Shown: positions 17,129 to 25,524 of the stretch, piece after piece
How the letters are laid out: each line of letters begins with the position of its first letter
How positions within the stretch are numbered: position 1 is the stretch's first letter
Source of the DNA: Nostoc sp. S4
Lineage (GTDB): Bacteria > Cyanobacteriota > Cyanobacteriia > Cyanobacteriales > Nostocaceae
Assembly: GCA_029379225.1 (NCBI GenBank)
Contig: JAQYWR010000030.1
Span: 32,613-96,612 of the forward strand
Direction of reading: 5' to 3'
DNA: 64,000 nucleotides
Notes under the pieces: generated by a model
Databases searched by the model: none
What the model saw: only the letters and a program-made list of their open reading frames with translations
Told to the model about the DNA's origin: nothing
Position numbers and translations under genes: made by a program

Positions 17129-18475
17129 ATGAATAATGAAGAATTATCTCCTTTAGAATTCAGTTTTAATCAATTGATTGAAACTCTGCTGATTAAAAAA
17201 GCAGAAAATGAAGAATTTACTGTAAAACTCAGCAGCGAAAGCAGTCAATTTACTCGCTTCAATCATGCGAAAGTGCGACAAACTGGTTGTGTTGTCGATG
17301 GTTGGATTGAACTAACTTTGATGAAAGAGCAGCGTAGTAGTTTTCGGCTATTTCCCTTTACTGGAAATTGGGAAACAGACTGGCAGTTAGGGTATGCCGC
17401 TTTGCAGGAACTACGTGATGAATTGATTTTAATCCCAGTCGATCCTTATCTAGTTTTACCATCAGGAAATAATACCAGTCGAGAAATACATTCTGGAAAT
17501 TTATTGGTGCAAGAAGCAGTAGTACCAACTGTCCTAGAATTAGTTGCTCAACTAGATTTTACTGGAATGTTCGCCGGGGGAGTCGTAGTTAAAGCTTACG
17601 GGGATTCTAGCGGTCAGAAACACTGGTTTGCTACTGATACTTTTACCTTAGATTATTCTTTATTTATCACATCTGGACAAGCAGTTAAAGGGACATTCGC
17701 AGGTAGTGATTGGGATAAAGCTGCATATATAGCTAAAATTAACGAAGCTAAAAAGCAACTAGAATTACTTTCTCGTCCAGCTAAAGAATTACCACGAGGA
17801 CAGTACAAAACTTATTTTGCACCCGCTGCTGTAGCAGATTTATTAATGATGCTTTCTTGGGGATCTCTGAGCGAAGCTGATATCCAACAAGGAAACAGTG
17901 CTTTAGCGGCTTTATGGCGTCAAGAAAAACAATTGTCTCCAAGATTCAGTTTAAAAGAAAACTTTCAACGAGGATTAGTACCACGATTTAATGAATTGGG
18001 AGAAATGGCAGCATTGGAATTGACAGTTATAGAAAAAGGATATTTAGTAAATAGTCTAATTAATTCTCGTACTGCTAAAGAATATGGAAAAACTGCCAAT
18101 GGTGCGAATAGTTCAGAAACATTACGTGCGCCAGAAATAAGTCCAGGAAATTTAGAATTTGAGCAGATTTTGCCGAGTTTAGATACAGGTCTATATGTAT
18201 CAAATTTGCATTACTTGAATTGGAGCGATCGCCAAACTGGTAGAGTTACAGGTATGACTCGTTATGCTTGTTTTTGGGTAGAAAACGGAGAAATTATCGC
18301 TCCCATTGAAAACTTGCGTTTTGACGAAAGTCTCTATCGCTTTTGGGGAGAAAACCTCATGGATTTAACTAGTTTTCAAGAATTTATTCCTGAAGTCGGA
18401 ACTTATGAAAGTCGCCAACTAGGAGGTAGTTTAGTTCCTGGGATGTTGGTTGAAGATTTTACTTATACTCTGTAA
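17129..18475 (+). CDS. TldE/PmbA-type partner of TldD, 448 aa
   Basis: Full-length TldD/PmbA family protein lacking the HExxxH zinc motif, as expected for the non-catalytic E subunit. N-terminal domain to about residue 190, then the C-terminal barrel with TRYACFWVENGEIIAPIENLRFDESLYR near 390. It follows tldD on the same strand with 145 bp between. The spacer carries a degenerate repeat tail (CCTGGTGACTGGTGAGTTAGG), so co-transcription is likely but translation is independent. This is the cyanobacterial form, divergent from E. coli PmbA. Confidence 0.87.
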   Translation: MNNEELSPLEFSFNQLIETLLIKKAENEEFTVKLSSESSQFTRFNHAKVRQTGCVVDGWIELTLMKEQRSSFRLFPFTGNWETDWQLGYAALQELRDELILIPVDPYLVLPSGNNTSREIHSGNLLVQEAVVPTVLELVAQLDFTGMFAGGVVVKAYGDSSGQKHWFATDTFTLDYSLFITSGQAVKGTFAGSDWDKAAYIAKINEAKKQLELLSRPAKELPRGQYKTYFAPAAVADLLMMLSWGSLSEADIQQGNSALAALWRQEKQLSPRFSLKENFQRGLVPRFNELGEMAALELTVIEKGYLVNSLINSRTAKEYGKTANGANSSETLRAPEISPGNLEFEQILPSLDTGLYVSNLHYLNWSDRQTGRVTGMTRYACFWVENGEIIAPIENLRFDESLYRFWGENLMDLTSFQEFIPEVGTYESRQLGGSLVPGMLVEDFTYTL

Positions 18476-18808
18476 AAGGGACTGGGTAAATGGGGAGATA
18501 GGAGGACAACCAGAGAAGTCACCAGCGCCGGCTTTTAGCGATAGCATAGCTAAACCTAACCTGCAAGCGTCTGACTTCTCTAAGAGACGCTACGTGTAGC
18601 TTGCTTCTCCGTAGGAGTACGAGGAACAGAACTTTGGGAGGCAAGGAGAATAATTCTTAACTCCTAACTCAGGATTCCCAATCCTCAATCCCCAATCCCA
18701 AGTTCCTAGTCCCCAATCTCCTCTCAACCTTGCCAAAACCTAAAGTTGACATAGGCATTTGCTTTATATCTGCTAATAATAGAGAAGTAGGTTTTTTCAG
18801 GAATTGCG
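18476..18808. repeat. Repeat-rich spacer: dispersed CTTCTCCGTAGGAG element and STRR array
   Basis: 18570-18625 carries a dispersed inverted element (TCTAAGAGACGCTACGTGTAG, then CTTGCTTCTCCGTAGGAG), related to stretches near 4070, 57880 and 62530. 18665-18720 is a C-rich heptamer array (CCCAATCCTCAATCCCCAAT and on). No gene is present. The bolA promoter is probably in the last 80 bp. Confidence 0.7.
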
Positions 18809-19066
18809 ATGATTAGTCCGCAGCAGGTTGAGACAATGATCAAGGCGGAACTGCCAGACGCCCAGGTTCAGGTGCAAGACTTGACTGGTGGTAATGACCA
18901 CTATCAGGTGACAGTAGTTTCATCGCACTTTGCAGGTAAAGGACTAGTGCAACAGCATCAATTAATTTATGGTGCGTTGCAACAAGCTATATCAACTCAA
19001 GCAATTCACGCTTTGTCTCTAAAAACATATACTCCTGAAGCTTGGCAAGCAACATCAGCTTCGTAA
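18809..19066 (+). CDS. bolA: BolA-family protein, 85 aa
   Basis: A small BolA domain covering the whole protein: QVETMIKAELPDAQVQVQDLTGGNDHYQVTVVS with the conserved aspartate/histidine region (GGNDHY), FAGKGLVQQHQLIYGAL and HALSLKTYTPEAW. BolA proteins bind [2Fe-2S] clusters together with monothiol glutaredoxins and act in Fe-S trafficking or iron sensing. The CGFS glutaredoxin follows 118 bp downstream on the same strand, which supports this pairing. Confidence 0.92.
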   Translation: MISPQQVETMIKAELPDAQVQVQDLTGGNDHYQVTVVSSHFAGKGLVQQHQLIYGALQQAISTQAIHALSLKTYTPEAWQATSAS

Positions 19067-19184
19067 ATATAAAGTTAGGAGAGACGCGCTTAATTGCGTC
19101 TGTACAAAAGTGTAAGAGCAATCGATTTTTTACTCTTACTCGTAATTCATGATTGTTCCATGCAAGATAGGAAACAAAAATACC

Positions 19185-19508
19185 ATGACACCAGAACTCA
19201 AAGAAAAAATTGATAACTTGGTACAAGAGAACAAGATTTTGGTTTTCATTAAGGGAACCAAGTTAATGCCCCAATGTGGTTTCTCCAATAATGTTGTGCA
19301 AATTCTTAATAGTTTGGGAGTTCCTTTCGAGGCAGTTAATATTCTCGCAGACGATGAAATTCGCCAGGGAGTTAAAGAATACTCCAACTGGCAAACATTT
19401 CCCCAAGTCTATATAGATGGTGAATTCGTTGGTGGTTCTGATATTATGATTGAACTTTACCAACAAGGTGAATTGCAGCAAAAGGTAGAAGTAGCACTAG
19501 CTTCGTAA
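19185..19508 (+). CDS. grxD: Monothiol CGFS glutaredoxin (Grx4 type), 107 aa
   Basis: The active-site motif CGFS is seen in LMPQCGFSNNVVQIL, with the glutathione-binding WQTFPQVYIDGEFVGGSDI stretch. Family members bind a bridging [2Fe-2S] cluster with glutathione and transfer it, often with BolA. I chose the ATG at 19185 (MTPELKEKID) because the upstream extension to 19149 is not family-like. A strong terminator follows. Confidence 0.95.
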   Translation: MTPELKEKIDNLVQENKILVFIKGTKLMPQCGFSNNVVQILNSLGVPFEAVNILADDEIRQGVKEYSNWQTFPQVYIDGEFVGGSDIMIELYQQGELQQKVEVALAS

Positions 19509-19584
19509 GGCATTATTTACATTAGACTGAGGTTATACTACTGATATTTGACCTTGGTATCAAAGAAATGTGCAATTTTTACTG

Positions 19585-19630
19585 CCCTTGAAAGAGGAGA
19601 CGAATAGTATCTCCCTTTTCAAGGGTTTTT
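19585..19630 (+). terminator. Terminator of the bolA-glutaredoxin unit
   Basis: A 16-base stem (19585-19600 with 19610-19625, two mismatches) around a 9-base loop is followed by TTTTT. Confidence 0.85.
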
Positions 19631-19668
19631 AATAGGTTTGTGATAAGGGTAATTCAAGTACTTGAAAC

Positions 19669-19697
19669 TAAAAAATAACCCCCGTAGATACGGAGGT
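19669..19697 (-). terminator. Terminator of mraY
   Basis: On the minus strand ACCTCCGTATCTACGGGGGT folds into an eight-pair stem with a short loop and is followed by TATTTTTTAG (plus-strand A tract 19667-19676). It lies 30 bp after the mraY stop. Confidence 0.75.
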
Positions 19698-19730
19698 TTT
19701 AGTTGGTTTTAAATAAGTTTTTCAAAAGAT

Positions 19731-20834
19731 TTAGAATGGAGCGATCGCTAAACTAATGACAGCTAAAATTGCAGCAATAATATAAAACACTCCAACTACT
19801 TGCAATTCTGACCAGCCAGTTAGTTCTAGATGATGGTGTAAAGGTGCCATTTTGAAGAGGCGCTTGCCTTTGCCATCAGGGCCTTTAGTGGCTTTGTAGT
19901 AACTAACTTGTGCCATCACAGACAGAGTTTCTACGAAGAAGATACCACTAAGAATAAACAGTGCTACTAAGCTATTTGTCAACAGCGCCACAGCTGCTAA
20001 AGCTCCTCCCAATGCTAGGGAACCAGTATCTCCCATAAAAACACGGGCTGGGTTACGGTTATGAGCTAAGAAACCCAAGCAGCCGCCACTTAAAGCAGCA
20101 CAAAAAATCATCAACCCTGGTGCAGTAGGCGCGATTAGGGCAGCTAAAGCCAAAAGAGCGATCGCTACTGTTCCTCCTGCCAAGCCATCAATACCATCAG
20201 TTAAATTAGTAGCATTACTTTCTGCAACTAGCACAAAACCTGCTAGAGGCCAGAATAGGAACCCTAAGGGTAGTGTAAAGCTAACCCAAGGCAAAGCTAT
20301 ATTTGTAATATTAGAAGGTTGATTAAACATCAGCCACAGACAAAACATCAGGGCAAAACTTACCTGTAAAGCCAGTTTCATCCGGGGTGATATACCTTTA
20401 TTTGACTTCCGGCGGAGAATTTGCCAATCATCGAGCCAACCAATCAATCCGTAGCTGATTGTCAATGCCGAAACTGCAAGCACTTCTGTCGCAAAGTTAG
20501 ACAATATGCAGGCAAGGATTACAGCTACAGGTATAAAAAATATACCGCCCATTGTTGGCGTTCCTGCCTTTTTGAGATGAGCTTGGGGCCCATCTTCACG
20601 GATTATTTGTCCAGTTTTGAGCGCTTGTAGTAGAGGTATTACCAAGTAACCCATCACACCTGAAGCCAGCGCACACAATAATAGTGGCAGGGTTAGTGAT
20701 GCAGCTTGCCAAGGTAATCTATTGGCCATCCAATCTAAGAAAAATGCGGTTGTCCCTAGTCCTACGGCTAATAAAGAGGCTAGAGCGATTCCAGAAATAT
20801 TTAATCCTTGCTCAGGAGATAATTTAGCGTCCAC
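19731..20834 (-). CDS. mraY: Phospho-N-acetylmuramoyl-pentapeptide transferase MraY, 367 aa
   Basis: Integral membrane enzyme that transfers phospho-MurNAc-pentapeptide to undecaprenyl phosphate, making lipid I. About ten hydrophobic segments are visible. The aspartate-rich NATNLTDGIDGLAGG loop, FMGDTGSLALGG and MAPLHHHLELTGWSE are hallmark motifs. It starts at an ATG with a 30-residue N-terminal hydrophobic region longer than in E. coli, as usual in cyanobacteria. It is not in a mur cluster; the nearest upstream gene is the DUF3134 protein. Confidence 0.95.
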   Translation of the reverse strand: MDAKLSPEQGLNISGIALASLLAVGLGTTAFFLDWMANRLPWQAASLTLPLLLCALASGVMGYLVIPLLQALKTGQIIREDGPQAHLKKAGTPTMGGIFFIPVAVILACILSNFATEVLAVSALTISYGLIGWLDDWQILRRKSNKGISPRMKLALQVSFALMFCLWLMFNQPSNITNIALPWVSFTLPLGFLFWPLAGFVLVAESNATNLTDGIDGLAGGTVAIALLALAALIAPTAPGLMIFCAALSGGCLGFLAHNRNPARVFMGDTGSLALGGALAAVALLTNSLVALFILSGIFFVETLSVMAQVSYYKATKGPDGKGKRLFKMAPLHHHLELTGWSELQVVGVFYIIAAILAVISLAIAPF

Positions 20835-20913
20835 AGAAGTTTCCCTTCACTCCACACTTATAAAACTGAATACCAAAAACTAGGCATATCACCAAGTTCC
20901 TAAAGACAAAAGA

Positions 20914-21153
20914 TTAATCTTCAGCGATTGGGATATCGTCGTCATCATCAAGGTCGTAATCGCCAATTCCATCTTCTACACCCATTAGGGAATCTATTTC
21001 TTCTTCGTCATCTTGAAAATCCGGTTCGCGAACGTCACGCGCTACGATCCGACCGTTACTTTGTAACCAATCTAATAGTGAAGATTCTTGCTTTAGGGGG
21101 ATGACACCAGCTCGTTGATTGCGGGGTTCTTCACGTAATGGAGAGTTCAACAT
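20914..21153 (-). CDS. DUF3134-type acidic protein, 79 aa
   Basis: It matches a small cyanobacterial family: LREEPRNQRAGVIPLKQESSLLDWLQSNGRIVARD, then an acidic tail rich in D and E (DDEEEIDSLMGVEDG, DYDLDDDDDI). It is soluble and probably partly disordered. Function unknown. It lies upstream of mraY on the same strand with an 79-bp gap. Confidence 0.8.
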   Translation of the reverse strand: MLNSPLREEPRNQRAGVIPLKQESSLLDWLQSNGRIVARDVREPDFQDDEEEIDSLMGVEDGIGDYDLDDDDDIPIAED

Positions 21154-21392
21154 ATCGACGAAGACAACAAAAGGTTTACCTAACTTGACATTTAGAGTCT
21201 ATCACTTGAGACGGATTAATTTAGTTATCCTTTCAACCCTTGAGTTGAGAAATCCGCATTCAGATAGAAATTTTTTATTTAATAGGCTGATGGTTTACGG
21301 AAAGTAATTATTAGTAATTTTTTTGGTTTTACACATAGGTGATGAATAACTTGTTTATGCTGATGAAAAGTGAGTGATTTTTGAGGTCACAG

Positions 21393-21980
21393 ATGATGAT
21401 TGGAAAAGCAGCTCTTATGGATGCGATCGCTGGTACAAATCGCGGTTTATTGGCGACTGAACAACAGAAACAGGTTATCTTAGCAGCGATCGCTAATTTA
21501 GAAGACTTTAACCCTACACCACGTCCGGTGGAAGCTAACAACTTGCTAAATGGCAATTGGCGATTACTATACACCACTAGTAAGGCTCTTTTAAACTTAG
21601 ATCGTCTACCTTTGTGCAAACTAGGTCAAATTTATCAGTGTATCCGGGTAGAAACTACCAGCGTTTACAACATAGCAGAGATTTACGGCTTACCTTACCT
21701 AGAAGGATTAGTTAGCGTTGCTGCTAAATTTGAGCCAGTTTCAGAGCGGCGTGTCCGAGTAAAATTCGAGCGGTCTATTATCGGCTTACAACGTTTAATA
21801 GAATACAATTCTCCGGTAACTTTTATCCAACAAATTGAAGCAGGTAGAAAATTTCCGGGGATTGATGTTCCGATAAAAAATAATCAACAGCAAGGCTGGT
21901 TAGATATTACTTATATAGATAACGATTTGCGAATCGGTAGAGGAAACGAGGGAAGTGTATTCGTATTGAGTAAAACATAA
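21393..21980 (+). CDS. PAP/fibrillin (plastid-lipid-associated) protein, 195 aa
   Basis: The fibrillin domain fills the protein: LMDAIAGTNRGLLATEQQKQVI, NGNWRLLYTTSKALLNLDRLP, IYQCIRVETTSVYNIAEI, and the end TYIDNDLRIGRGNEGSVFVLSK. Cyanobacterial members associate with thylakoid membranes and are linked to lipid or carotenoid handling and photoprotection. I chose the ATG at 21393 over a TTG four codons upstream. It is a single gene. Confidence 0.9.
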   Translation: MMIGKAALMDAIAGTNRGLLATEQQKQVILAAIANLEDFNPTPRPVEANNLLNGNWRLLYTTSKALLNLDRLPLCKLGQIYQCIRVETTSVYNIAEIYGLPYLEGLVSVAAKFEPVSERRVRVKFERSIIGLQRLIEYNSPVTFIQQIEAGRKFPGIDVPIKNNQQQGWLDITYIDNDLRIGRGNEGSVFVLSKT

Positions 21981-22305
21981 GCTTATGCGAAAGTACTGTT
22001 TGCGAACGAGGGTACATTATTATGAAAACCTTGTCAAGAACAATTGAGTACTATTTTGAAATTTGATATATGTTAAGAGACTGCCAAGATAAAGGAGTGT
22101 AAGGAGATTATGAAAAAGCAACAACCTTGACCACTCCTCCTACACTTTCTACTTGGTCTTTTTGCCCCTAGAGCCTCTTTCCCCATACCCCACACCTAAT
22201 TCAGACAAATAACTTAACAAAGCCTCTTGCTGCTACCTTCAGGTTGTAGAGTGAAATCAATTAGCCCTCTAGATTGGCAATTGATAACTCAAGAGGAAAA
22301 TTATC
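21981..22305. other. Upstream region of psaE, no gene seen
   Basis: A 325-bp AT-rich spacer. It should carry the psaE promoter and a leader with the AAGAGGAAAATTATC ribosome binding region. No light-response (HLR1) box could be recognised with confidence and no small RNA was identified. Confidence 0.45.
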
Positions 22306-22518
22306 ATGGTTCAACGTGGTTCTAAAGTACGTATTCTCCGCCCTGAATCCTACTGGTTTCAAGATTTAGGAACCGTAGCTTCTATCGATCAAAGCGGCAT
22401 CAAATACCCAGTAATTGTCCGTTTTGAAAAGGTAAATTACTATGGGATCAATACCAACAACTTTGCCGAAGATGAGCTAGTGGAAGTGGAAGCACCAAAG
22501 GCTAAGGCGAAAAAATAA
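22306..22518 (+). CDS. psaE: Photosystem I subunit IV PsaE, 70 aa
   Basis: PsaE is the small SH3-like stromal subunit of photosystem I that helps dock ferredoxin and supports cyclic electron flow. The complete pattern is visible: MVQRGSKVRILRPESYWFQD, GTVASID, YPVIVRFEKVNYYGINTNNFAEDEL. The C-terminal tail is Lys/Ala-rich. The ribosome binding site is AAGAGG, ten bases upstream. mutM follows in the same direction, an order common in cyanobacteria. Confidence 0.97.
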   Translation: MVQRGSKVRILRPESYWFQDLGTVASIDQSGIKYPVIVRFEKVNYYGINTNNFAEDELVEVEAPKAKAKK

Positions 22519-22771
22519 GCACTAAACCTACAAGGGGATTGTTTAATGGGATGATGAAGGGAAGTCTCAAGTATGAAGTCTGAAATCTAAAACTTTCAGT
22601 TTTTTCATCCTTGCTTTTAGCCTACCCTAACTACGAGAAGCCGCCCTGCGGGTATTTACGGTTTCTGTTCAGTAGTATGGCTTTCGCCGCCTATGGGTGT
22701 CTACACAGTAGATCGTCTGAGATTGCTTAGTCCCCAAATATACTTAAAAATTGCTTGTTTAATCAGCTTGA

Positions 22772-23638
22772 ATGCCTGAACTGCCTGAAGTTGAAACAGT
22801 CCGAAGGGGTCTAAATCAATTGACCCTCAACCAAAAAATTACGGGTGGAGATGTGTTGCTCGATCGCACCATCGCCTACCCGTTTTCTGTCGATGAGTTT
22901 GTGGATGGAATTAAAAACAATGCCATTGCCATTTGGCATCGTCGCGGCAAATATCTGCTAGCTGAACTCACACCCTCATCTTCCTCTCCCTCACTGTCTT
23001 CCTCAACCAGTTGGCTAGGGGTTCATCTGCGAATGACTGGTCAACTCCTGTGGGTGCGTCGAGATGAACCATTACACAAGCACACCCGAGTTAGATTATT
23101 CTTTGGTGAAGAACAGGAATTACGCTTTGTGGATCAGCGTACCTTCGGTAAAATGTGGTGGGTTCCATCTGGTGTTGCTGTAGAAAGTATCATAACTGGT
23201 TTGGCAAAACTCGCAGCAGACCCGTTTTCACCTGAATTCACTGTTGAGTATCTAGCAGGTAAACTCCAAAAGCGCCGTCGTCCGATTAAAACTGCGCTAC
23301 TGGATCAGTCGGTGGTAGCGGGATTAGGTAATATCTACGCTGATGAAGCCTTATTTAAAAGTGGAATTTTACCTGAAACGTTGTGTACGAATTTGCAGCC
23401 AAAGCAAATCGAGAATTTGCGAACAGCGATAATTCAAGTGTTAGAAACCAGCATTGAGGTCGGTGGTACGACTTTTAGCAATTTTCTCAATGTTAAGGGT
23501 ATCAACGGCAATTATGGGGGTGTAGCCTGGGTTTATAACCGCGCTGGAGAACCCTGTCGAGTTTGTGGTACATCAATTATGCGGTTTAGGCTAGCTGGGC
23601 GATCGAGTCACTTTTGTCCTCAGTGTCAAAGGGTATAG
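22772..23638 (+). CDS. mutM: Formamidopyrimidine-DNA glycosylase, 288 aa
   Basis: Bifunctional glycosylase/AP lyase that excises 8-oxoguanine and Fapy lesions. The catalytic N-terminal MPELPEVETVRRGL (P1 after Met removal, E2), the DQRTFGKMWW strand, the H2TH region LLDQSVVAGLGNIYADEALF, and the C-terminal zinc finger CX2C...CX2C (CRVCG, FCPQC) are all present. A serine-rich insertion (SSSSPSLSSSTSW) is seen at about residues 68-82. It is downstream of psaE but 253 bp away, so probably has its own promoter. Confidence 0.95.
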   Translation: MPELPEVETVRRGLNQLTLNQKITGGDVLLDRTIAYPFSVDEFVDGIKNNAIAIWHRRGKYLLAELTPSSSSPSLSSSTSWLGVHLRMTGQLLWVRRDEPLHKHTRVRLFFGEEQELRFVDQRTFGKMWWVPSGVAVESIITGLAKLAADPFSPEFTVEYLAGKLQKRRRPIKTALLDQSVVAGLGNIYADEALFKSGILPETLCTNLQPKQIENLRTAIIQVLETSIEVGGTTFSNFLNVKGINGNYGGVAWVYNRAGEPCRVCGTSIMRFRLAGRSSHFCPQCQRV

Positions 23639-23746
23639 GGAGTAGAGAGTTAGGAGTTTAGAGTTTTTAGACCTTAGTTGTGATTTGTGAGTTCTAAGTC
23701 TTTTAGAATGCAGATAAAACAAGTTACAAATTTGAGAGGGGAATTT

Positions 23747-23962
23747 ATGGCAGTTAAAAAAGGAGATATGGTTCGCGCTATCCGCGAAAAACTGGAAAAT
23801 AGTCTCGAAGCAAAAGCTAGTGATACTCGTTTTCCTTCCTATTTATTTGACTCTAAGGGGGAAATTGTAGATATTAAAGGTGATTATGCACTTGTTAAGT
23901 TTGGCAAAGTGCCAACACCAAATGTTTGGTTACGTACAGACCAACTTGAACAGTTTAAATAA
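23747..23962 (+). CDS. ndhO: NAD(P)H-quinone oxidoreductase subunit NdhO, 71 aa
   Basis: NdhO is a small peripheral subunit of the cyanobacterial NDH-1 complex on the thylakoid. The pattern AVKKGDMVRAIREKLENSLEAKASDTRFPSYLF (N-terminal half) and ALVKFGKVPTPNVWLRTDQLE (C-terminal half) fits. The ATG at 23747 follows a GAGAGGGG ribosome binding site. The frame is open upstream, but the extra 20 residues have no family match. Single gene. Confidence 0.92.
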   Translation: MAVKKGDMVRAIREKLENSLEAKASDTRFPSYLFDSKGEIVDIKGDYALVKFGKVPTPNVWLRTDQLEQFK

Positions 23963-24114
23963 TAAAAAGAATTCAGAATTCAGAAGTGAGAATGAATACT
24001 GAATTTTGACTTCTGACTTCTGGTTAATAAAATTGCATTTTAATTTAACCTAAGTCTCCAAACGAGGCGCACGTTAATTCTAATTCGGAAATTGAAGATT
24101 AGTAGTAAAAACAA

Positions 24115-24143
24115 AAGGCAGTAGTATTTAAACCTACTGCCTT
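24115..24143 (-). terminator. Terminator for the 60-bp-repeat protein gene
   Basis: AAGGCAGTAG (24115-24124) pairs perfectly with CTACTGCCTT (24134-24143). On the minus strand the stem is followed by TTGTTTTTAC, a better T tract than on the plus strand. It could also end ndhO transcripts. Confidence 0.75.
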
Positions 24144-24206
24144 GTTTGATTTGCTATTCTACAAGTCATCATCCTATGAAAACAGCATCACAAAGCTTGT
24201 TGCATG

Positions 24207-24599
24207 TTAGGGACGGTAACCTTGATCTGCGGGGTCGCCGTAGGGGTCTTCGCTAGCTGGGCGAACGTCTCCGTAAGATGCTGTGTCTGCGGGGTCGCCG
24301 TAGGGGTCTTCGCTAGCTGGACGAACGTCTCCGTAAGATGCTAAGTCTGCGGGGTCGCCGTATGGGTCTTCACTAGCTGGGCGAACGTCTCCGTAAGATG
24401 CTACATCTGCGGGGTCACCGTAGGGGTCTTCACTAGCTGGGCGAACGTTCCTGTATGATGCTGGATCTGCGGGGTCACCGTAGGGGTCTTCGCTAGCTGG
24501 GCGGACATTGCGATCGCGAAATTCATTATTTTCATCGCTGCGATCGCTGTTCGACCCTAACAGGAAATCCTTCGCCTTTCGCAAAAAGTCATCTACCAT
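24207..24599 (-). CDS. Five-repeat acidic protein of unknown function, 130 aa
   Basis: No family recognised with certainty. Residues 1-28 form a charged N-terminal helix (DDFLRKAKDFLLGSNSD). From about residue 30 to 128 a 20-residue unit of the form (D/N)VRPASEDPYGDPADxASY occurs five times with almost no change. The units are Pro/Asp/Gly-rich and probably disordered. The matching 60-bp DNA repeats are nearly identical. Neighbour: a minus-strand lipoprotein gene 96 bp upstream, possibly the same transcript. Stress-related or assembly-related roles are possible but unsupported. Confidence 0.75.
   Translation of the reverse strand: MVDDFLRKAKDFLLGSNSDRSDENNEFRDRNVRPASEDPYGDPADPASYRNVRPASEDPYGDPADVASYGDVRPASEDPYGDPADLASYGDVRPASEDPYGDPADTASYGDVRPASEDPYGDPADQGYRP
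24226..24525. repeat. Five tandem 60-bp repeats in coding sequence
   Basis: The block TCTGCGGGGTCGCCGTA recurs with exact 60-bp period at about 24226, 24286, 24346, 24406 and 24466. Most changes between copies are at single positions. Recent expansion or gene conversion is likely. Confidence 0.9.
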
Positions 24600-24694
24600 G
24601 TTTTGTCTCCTTATTTCATTCCGTGTATTCCACGTGCGCGATCGGCGTTATCCTCCGGGAAACCCGCTTTAGATTTACACACGCTTGGCTGAAT

Positions 24695-25186
24695 CTAGAG
24701 AGCTGGAGCCGCCGATGAAGTTATGCCAGTTAGATCGCGACCTGAAGAACTCCCGTTATAGCCTTGGAATTGCCGATACTGTTGTGCTTCAGATTCCGGC
24801 ACTCGAATTCCTTCTGACGGTGGAGTTACCCAGTGAGCGCGGTGTTCCGCATCACGGTAATATACACGCCCATTCTTGGAAAGATAGTACTTGCCTTGCG
24901 CTCCTTCTTGTGGAGCATTCTTATGTTGGTTGTAGAGGTAATAAAGTGCCGCAGCTCCGGCCAAAATTGCCACTTTTTGTCCTGTACCCAATCCCTTCTT
25001 AGCTTGGGTTTGATTTGTGCTGCGATCGCTCACTGTTCTACCAACCGTATCATCCACAGGTGGTGGCACTGAAGCTTTTTTGGAACCTCCTCCGCAGCTA
25101 CTGAGCAATGGCACTGTTAGCAATGCTGAAAGCAACACTGCCAGCAAACGTGAAACTACTTTACGTTCTTTAAATATTGTAATCAT
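24695..25186 (-). CDS. Lipoprotein of unknown function, 163 aa
   Basis: It begins with a lipoprotein signal peptide: positively charged start, hydrophobic core LLAVLLSALLTVPLLSSC and a lipobox ending at Cys31, followed by GGGS. Residues about 75-90 (KVAILAGAAALYYLYNQ) form a second hydrophobic stretch. The rest is polar, with YYLSKNGRVYYRDAEHRAHWVTPPSEGIRVPE, a motif region known from other cyanobacterial lipoproteins without a role. It is likely anchored in the periplasmic face of the membrane. Confidence 0.8.
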   Translation of the reverse strand: MITIFKERKVVSRLLAVLLSALLTVPLLSSCGGGSKKASVPPPVDDTVGRTVSDRSTNQTQAKKGLGTGQKVAILAGAAALYYLYNQHKNAPQEGAQGKYYLSKNGRVYYRDAEHRAHWVTPPSEGIRVPESEAQQYRQFQGYNGSSSGRDLTGITSSAAPAL

Positions 25187-25524
25187 CGTATCTCATCATC
25201 ACCTACGTTTACTAAGAGCCTTGCTGTTGCAACTACAGAGTTAGGATTCCTGTTACTTTGCCTGGGATTGCAAAAACATTTATCGCTGATTACAACAGCG
25301 CAACTACAGCATTTCAATAAACATAATCGGTGAATTTATCAAATATTCCATCCTGCCTTTGAGAGAAACTCACTTCATCCCAACGAAATATCTTGTTGAT
25401 TTTTGATAAATTTCTTTTCTGAAAAGATAAAAATATTCAGCAATTTCTCGGTTATTTTTGTGTACATCAATAATTTAAAAAGATACAGGTACTATGATGA
25501 TATTTGTCAAAAAATACACTAAAT
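25187..25524. other. Divergent spacer before the three-gene cassette
   Basis: About 340 bp, strongly AT-rich towards the right end, between the minus-strand lipoprotein and the plus-strand cassette. No gene was found. Promoters in both directions are expected; none can be fixed from sequence alone. Confidence 0.45.

Noticed and set aside
23687..23746. Longer N-terminus for NdhO
   Set aside because: A good GAGAGGGG site precedes the ATG at 23747, and the family begins at MAVKKGD.
24226..24525. 60-bp array as a CRISPR
   Set aside because: Repeats are directly adjacent with no unique spacers and stay in one reading frame.
24685..25244. Plus-strand frames opposite the lipoprotein
   Set aside because: They run antisense to a protein with a clear signal peptide and lipobox and show no family features.
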